A stretch of DNA of 64,000 bases from Eggerthella lenta DSM 2243 (GTDB taxonomy: Bacteria > Actinomycetota > Coriobacteriia > Coriobacteriales > Eggerthellaceae): positions 496,001 to 560,000 of the forward strand of contig NC_013204.1 of NCBI RefSeq assembly GCF_000024265.1. The letters are read 5' to 3'. Each line of letters starts with the position of its first letter. Within the stretch, counting starts at the first letter, position 1. Both the position numbers and the translations under genes were made by a program. The notes under the pieces were generated by a model. That model worked only from the letters and a program-made list of their open reading frames with translations. It did not search any database and had not been told where the DNA came from. Shown piece after piece: positions 61,818 through 64,000 of this stretch.

Positions 61818-63518
61818 ATGAACGAACAAACGAAGCGTGCGGGATTGTCGCGTCGCGGTTTCTTGGGCCTGGGCGCGCTTGCGGCCGCGGGCTCGGTTAT
61901 GGGGCTGGCGGGTTGCGCGCCGCAGGGGCAGGGCGCTCAGGCGGTCGCCGAAGAGGGCTCGCAGGGCGCAGCGGTCGACTGGCTGGGCGCCGAACCGGAA
62001 ATCGCCGCGGGTGACATCGTCAAAACGGAAGACACCGACTTCCTCATCGTCGGCGCGGGCGCGGCGGGTATGTGCGCGGCCGGCACGGCAAGCGATTTGG
62101 GAATGGATTTCATCCTGTGCGAGAAGAACGATTCGGTTCAGGAAACCCGCGAGTACCTGGGCGTGGTGAACTCGAAGGCGGCTCTGGCGCAAGGCGGCGA
62201 AGTCGACACGATGAAGCTGCTCAACGAGTTGACGCGCTATGCGTCCGGCAAATGCCGTCAGGACGTCATCAAGGTTTGGATCGACGAAAGCGCCGAGCTG
62301 CTGGACTGGGTCGATGCGAAAATGCAGGTTACGGGCAAGCAGCTGGTGGTGGACATGCCGCTCGCGCATGCCACCGGCGGCACCGACTACTACCTGCCCG
62401 TGCTTCAGCACGTATGGCTTACGCCTTACGAGCCTCCCACCCGCAACGAGGTGCTGCAGGCCTCCATCGAGGAAGCCGGCAACCAGATCCGCTTCAGGCA
62501 CGCGCTGGTGAAGCTGGTGCACGACGACGGCAAGGTGACGGGTGCCATCTTCGACACTGACGACGGCTACGTGCAGATCAACGCCAAGAGCACGCTGCTG
62601 GCAACCGGCGGCTATCCGGCGAATCCCGCGATGATGCGCGCGCTGCAGCCGTCCGCGCTGGCGTGCTGCACGGCGTCGAGCTACGCCATCAACGACGACG
62701 GCTACGGTCTGAAGGCCGGCATGTGGGCTGGCGGGGCGAAAGACCCCGATGCCGCGCCGATGATCTTCGACCGCGGCGCCGTGGCTCCGGGCGTGGATGC
62801 CGGCTACGTGGGCGAGGGCGACAAGGCTGCGCTGCCGGGCACCATCTTCCAGGAGAACATTGGCAGTCAGCCGTTCATGAAGGTGAACCGCAACGGCGTG
62901 CGTTTCGCGAACGAGTCCACGCCCTACGACTTCCTGTGCTTCCAGGCTGCCCAGCAGCCCGGTGGCGTATGGTGCCAGGTGTTCGACGGCAACGCGTCCG
63001 AGGACATCCTGCGCTTCTCCACCATCGGCTGCGCGGCGTTCGCCAACCAGATGATGGCTTTGGGCATGCCGGTGGAGGAGTTCTGCAAGGCGGCGCTCGG
63101 GCAGGGCATCATGCAGAAGGCCGAAACGCTTGAAGAGCTGGCAGACAAGCTGGGCTTCGAGGGCGAGGCCAAGCGGGCCTTCCTCGACCAAGTGGAACGT
63201 TACAACGCGCAGTTCGATGCGCAGAAGGACGACGACTTCGGCAAAGAGGCCTACCGTCTGTCCGCGCTGCGCACGCCTCCGTTCTACGGTTGCTGGTTCG
63301 GCGGGTCGATGTTGACCACGCTCGATGGTCTGCGCATCAACAAGGACTGCCAGGTGCTTGACGCCGACGACCAGGTGATCGACGGTTTGTATGCGGCGGG
63401 CGACGTGTCCGGCAGCTTCTTCAGCGGCAACTACCCCGAATACATTGTAGGATGCGCCTCGGGCCGCACGTCCACCCAGGGTCGCCACGTCGCGCGTTTT
63501 CTGGCCGGCGATCTGTAA
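61818..63518 (+). CDS. Tat-exported FAD-dependent reductase (fumarate-reductase-like flavoprotein, no FMN domain)
   Basis: 566 residues from MNEQTKRAGLSRRGFLGLG, with AGGAGGG upstream. Tat motif at 11-17 and lipobox-like LAGC (Cys33). An FAD_binding_2 domain begins FLIVGAGAAGMCAAGTASDL (about 75). LLATGGYPANPAMM and GLYAAGDVSGSFFSGNYPEY fall in the C-terminal half. Unlike the flavoprotein at 22611, it has no covalent-FMN domain, so electrons must come from a separate donor. The substrate is unknown. Its upstream LuxR regulator is divergent. Confidence 0.88.
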   Translation: MNEQTKRAGLSRRGFLGLGALAAAGSVMGLAGCAPQGQGAQAVAEEGSQGAAVDWLGAEPEIAAGDIVKTEDTDFLIVGAGAAGMCAAGTASDLGMDFILCEKNDSVQETREYLGVVNSKAALAQGGEVDTMKLLNELTRYASGKCRQDVIKVWIDESAELLDWVDAKMQVTGKQLVVDMPLAHATGGTDYYLPVLQHVWLTPYEPPTRNEVLQASIEEAGNQIRFRHALVKLVHDDGKVTGAIFDTDDGYVQINAKSTLLATGGYPANPAMMRALQPSALACCTASSYAINDDGYGLKAGMWAGGAKDPDAAPMIFDRGAVAPGVDAGYVGEGDKAALPGTIFQENIGSQPFMKVNRNGVRFANESTPYDFLCFQAAQQPGGVWCQVFDGNASEDILRFSTIGCAAFANQMMALGMPVEEFCKAALGQGIMQKAETLEELADKLGFEGEAKRAFLDQVERYNAQFDAQKDDDFGKEAYRLSALRTPPFYGCWFGGSMLTTLDGLRINKDCQVLDADDQVIDGLYAAGDVSGSFFSGNYPEYIVGCASGRTSTQGRHVARFLAGDL

Positions 63519-63551
63519 GCGCTTGCTTTCCAACCTGCCCTCCCTCCCTGT

Positions 63552-63576
63552 GAAGCGCCGCCCCGTGCGGCGCTTC
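63552..63576 (+). terminator. Hairpin after the flavoprotein gene
   Basis: GAAGCGCCGC / GCGGCGCTTC, a 10-bp stem with a 5-nt loop. Confidence 0.6.
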
Positions 63577-63723
63577 GCGCGCATGGGCGGCGAGCAAACC
63601 TCGTTCCCTTGTCTCCCTTGTCTCCTCGAACCCGCGCAATTCTCATGTAATCGGCTTCAAGTTTCGATGACGGCCGCGGAATGCGTAGCGGGTTCGGTGC
63701 GGGATTTGCTATCATCGACGCTT

Positions 63724-64000
63724 ATGACGCGACGCAAGAAACATGGATGGTTGAAGACGATGCTGGGTTTGATGCTCGGATGCATGCTCGTGGTCGTCGC
63801 CGTGTTCGCGGCGACGAACGTGGCGACCATCGCCACGACCAAAGATCGTATCGTCGAGCCGCAAGCGGCGGTCGGCTTCGATGCCGACGCGATCGTTGTG
63901 CTGGGCGCATCCGTGTTCGCCGACGGCACGCCGTCGGGCATCTTGCGGGATCGGCTGGACGACGGCATCGCGCTCTACAAGGAAGGTGTGGCGCCGAAGC
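63724..64000 (+). CDS. SanA/YdcF-like DUF218 envelope protein (5' part, cut by window end)
   Basis: 92 codons are present with no stop before the edge. A basic start MTRRKKHGWLKTMLGL leads into one TM helix (MLGCMLVVVAVFAATNVATI), then the DUF218 core opens: DADAIVVLGASVFADGTPS, GILRDRLDDGIALYKEG. Family members such as SanA and ElyC act in envelope-barrier or envelope-precursor metabolism. Outside the membrane by topology. Confidence 0.8.
   Translation, partial: MTRRKKHGWLKTMLGLMLGCMLVVVAVFAATNVATIATTKDRIVEPQAAVGFDADAIVVLGASVFADGTPSGILRDRLDDGIALYKEGVAPK

Overview
The window (about 64 percent GC) looks like a chromosomal segment of an Eggerthellaceae bacterium (Coriobacteriia), most like Eggerthella lenta. 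The reasons are the expansion of many-pass membrane LuxR-type regulators, Tat-exported flavoprotein reductases, a multiheme/molybdenum enzyme, a Dms-type molybdoenzyme operon and the GC content. This is inference from gene content; no database was searched. There is no rRNA, tRNA, CRISPR array or insertion sequence that I can see. Four perfect copies of the ParB site parS (4289, 11624, 29382, 31704) suggest the segment lies in the origin-proximal part of the chromosome.

Layout. 1-5 kb: end of an NlpC/P60 hydrolase, a flavodoxin-fold reductase, an HD-GYP phosphodiesterase with a cysteine hydrolase, a Sir2-NUDIX pair, and a small heat-shock protein under a perfect CIRCE operator. 5-10 kb: membrane LuxR regulator divergent from a triheme/sulfite-oxidase-like fusion and a second sulfite-oxidase-like protein. 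10-16 kb: phosphoesterase, decayed band-7 gene, carbonic anhydrase, rubrerythrin with a Fur/PerR-like palindrome, and a giant fused ABC exporter. 16-24.5 kb: M18 aminopeptidase carrying an in-frame palindromic insert, the metQ-metN-metI methionine importer with a riboswitch-like leader, an NSS symporter and a flavoprotein reductase. 24.8-31.5 kb: LuxR regulator, guaB, LysR regulator, PaaK-like CoA ligase and a free-standing LysR effector domain. 31.8-36.5 kb: TetR repressor and an agmatine deiminase / transcarbamylase-like / MFS operon. 36.6-44.9 kb: flippase, 2-oxoacid:ferredoxin oxidoreductase (gamma-delta fusion, alpha, beta), an HTH/zeta toxin-antitoxin pair and a LuxR regulator. 45-50.4 kb: five-gene Dms-type operon. 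50.5-54.1 kb: an Agr-like signalling cluster in which the phospho-acceptor and ATPase halves of the kinase are separate genes, preceded by a 29-codon peptide gene. 54-64 kb: yaaA, a decayed AAA_4-type fragment, leuS, a DUF559 protein coupled to an Old Yellow Enzyme, a LuxR regulator divergent from another Tat flavoprotein, and the start of a SanA/DUF218 protein.

How it fits together. The theme is anaerobic respiration and amino-acid/amine catabolism. Each of the four membrane LuxR regulators is divergent from a redox enzyme or enzyme operon, so each pair is probably a substrate-inducible respiratory module. The most unusual signals are (i) the split kinase cluster with its short peptide, and (ii) palindromic repeat elements that occur both between genes and in frame inside genes. 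One of these is a 124-nt element with two equal-length copies whose hairpin stem differs only by compensated base pairs.
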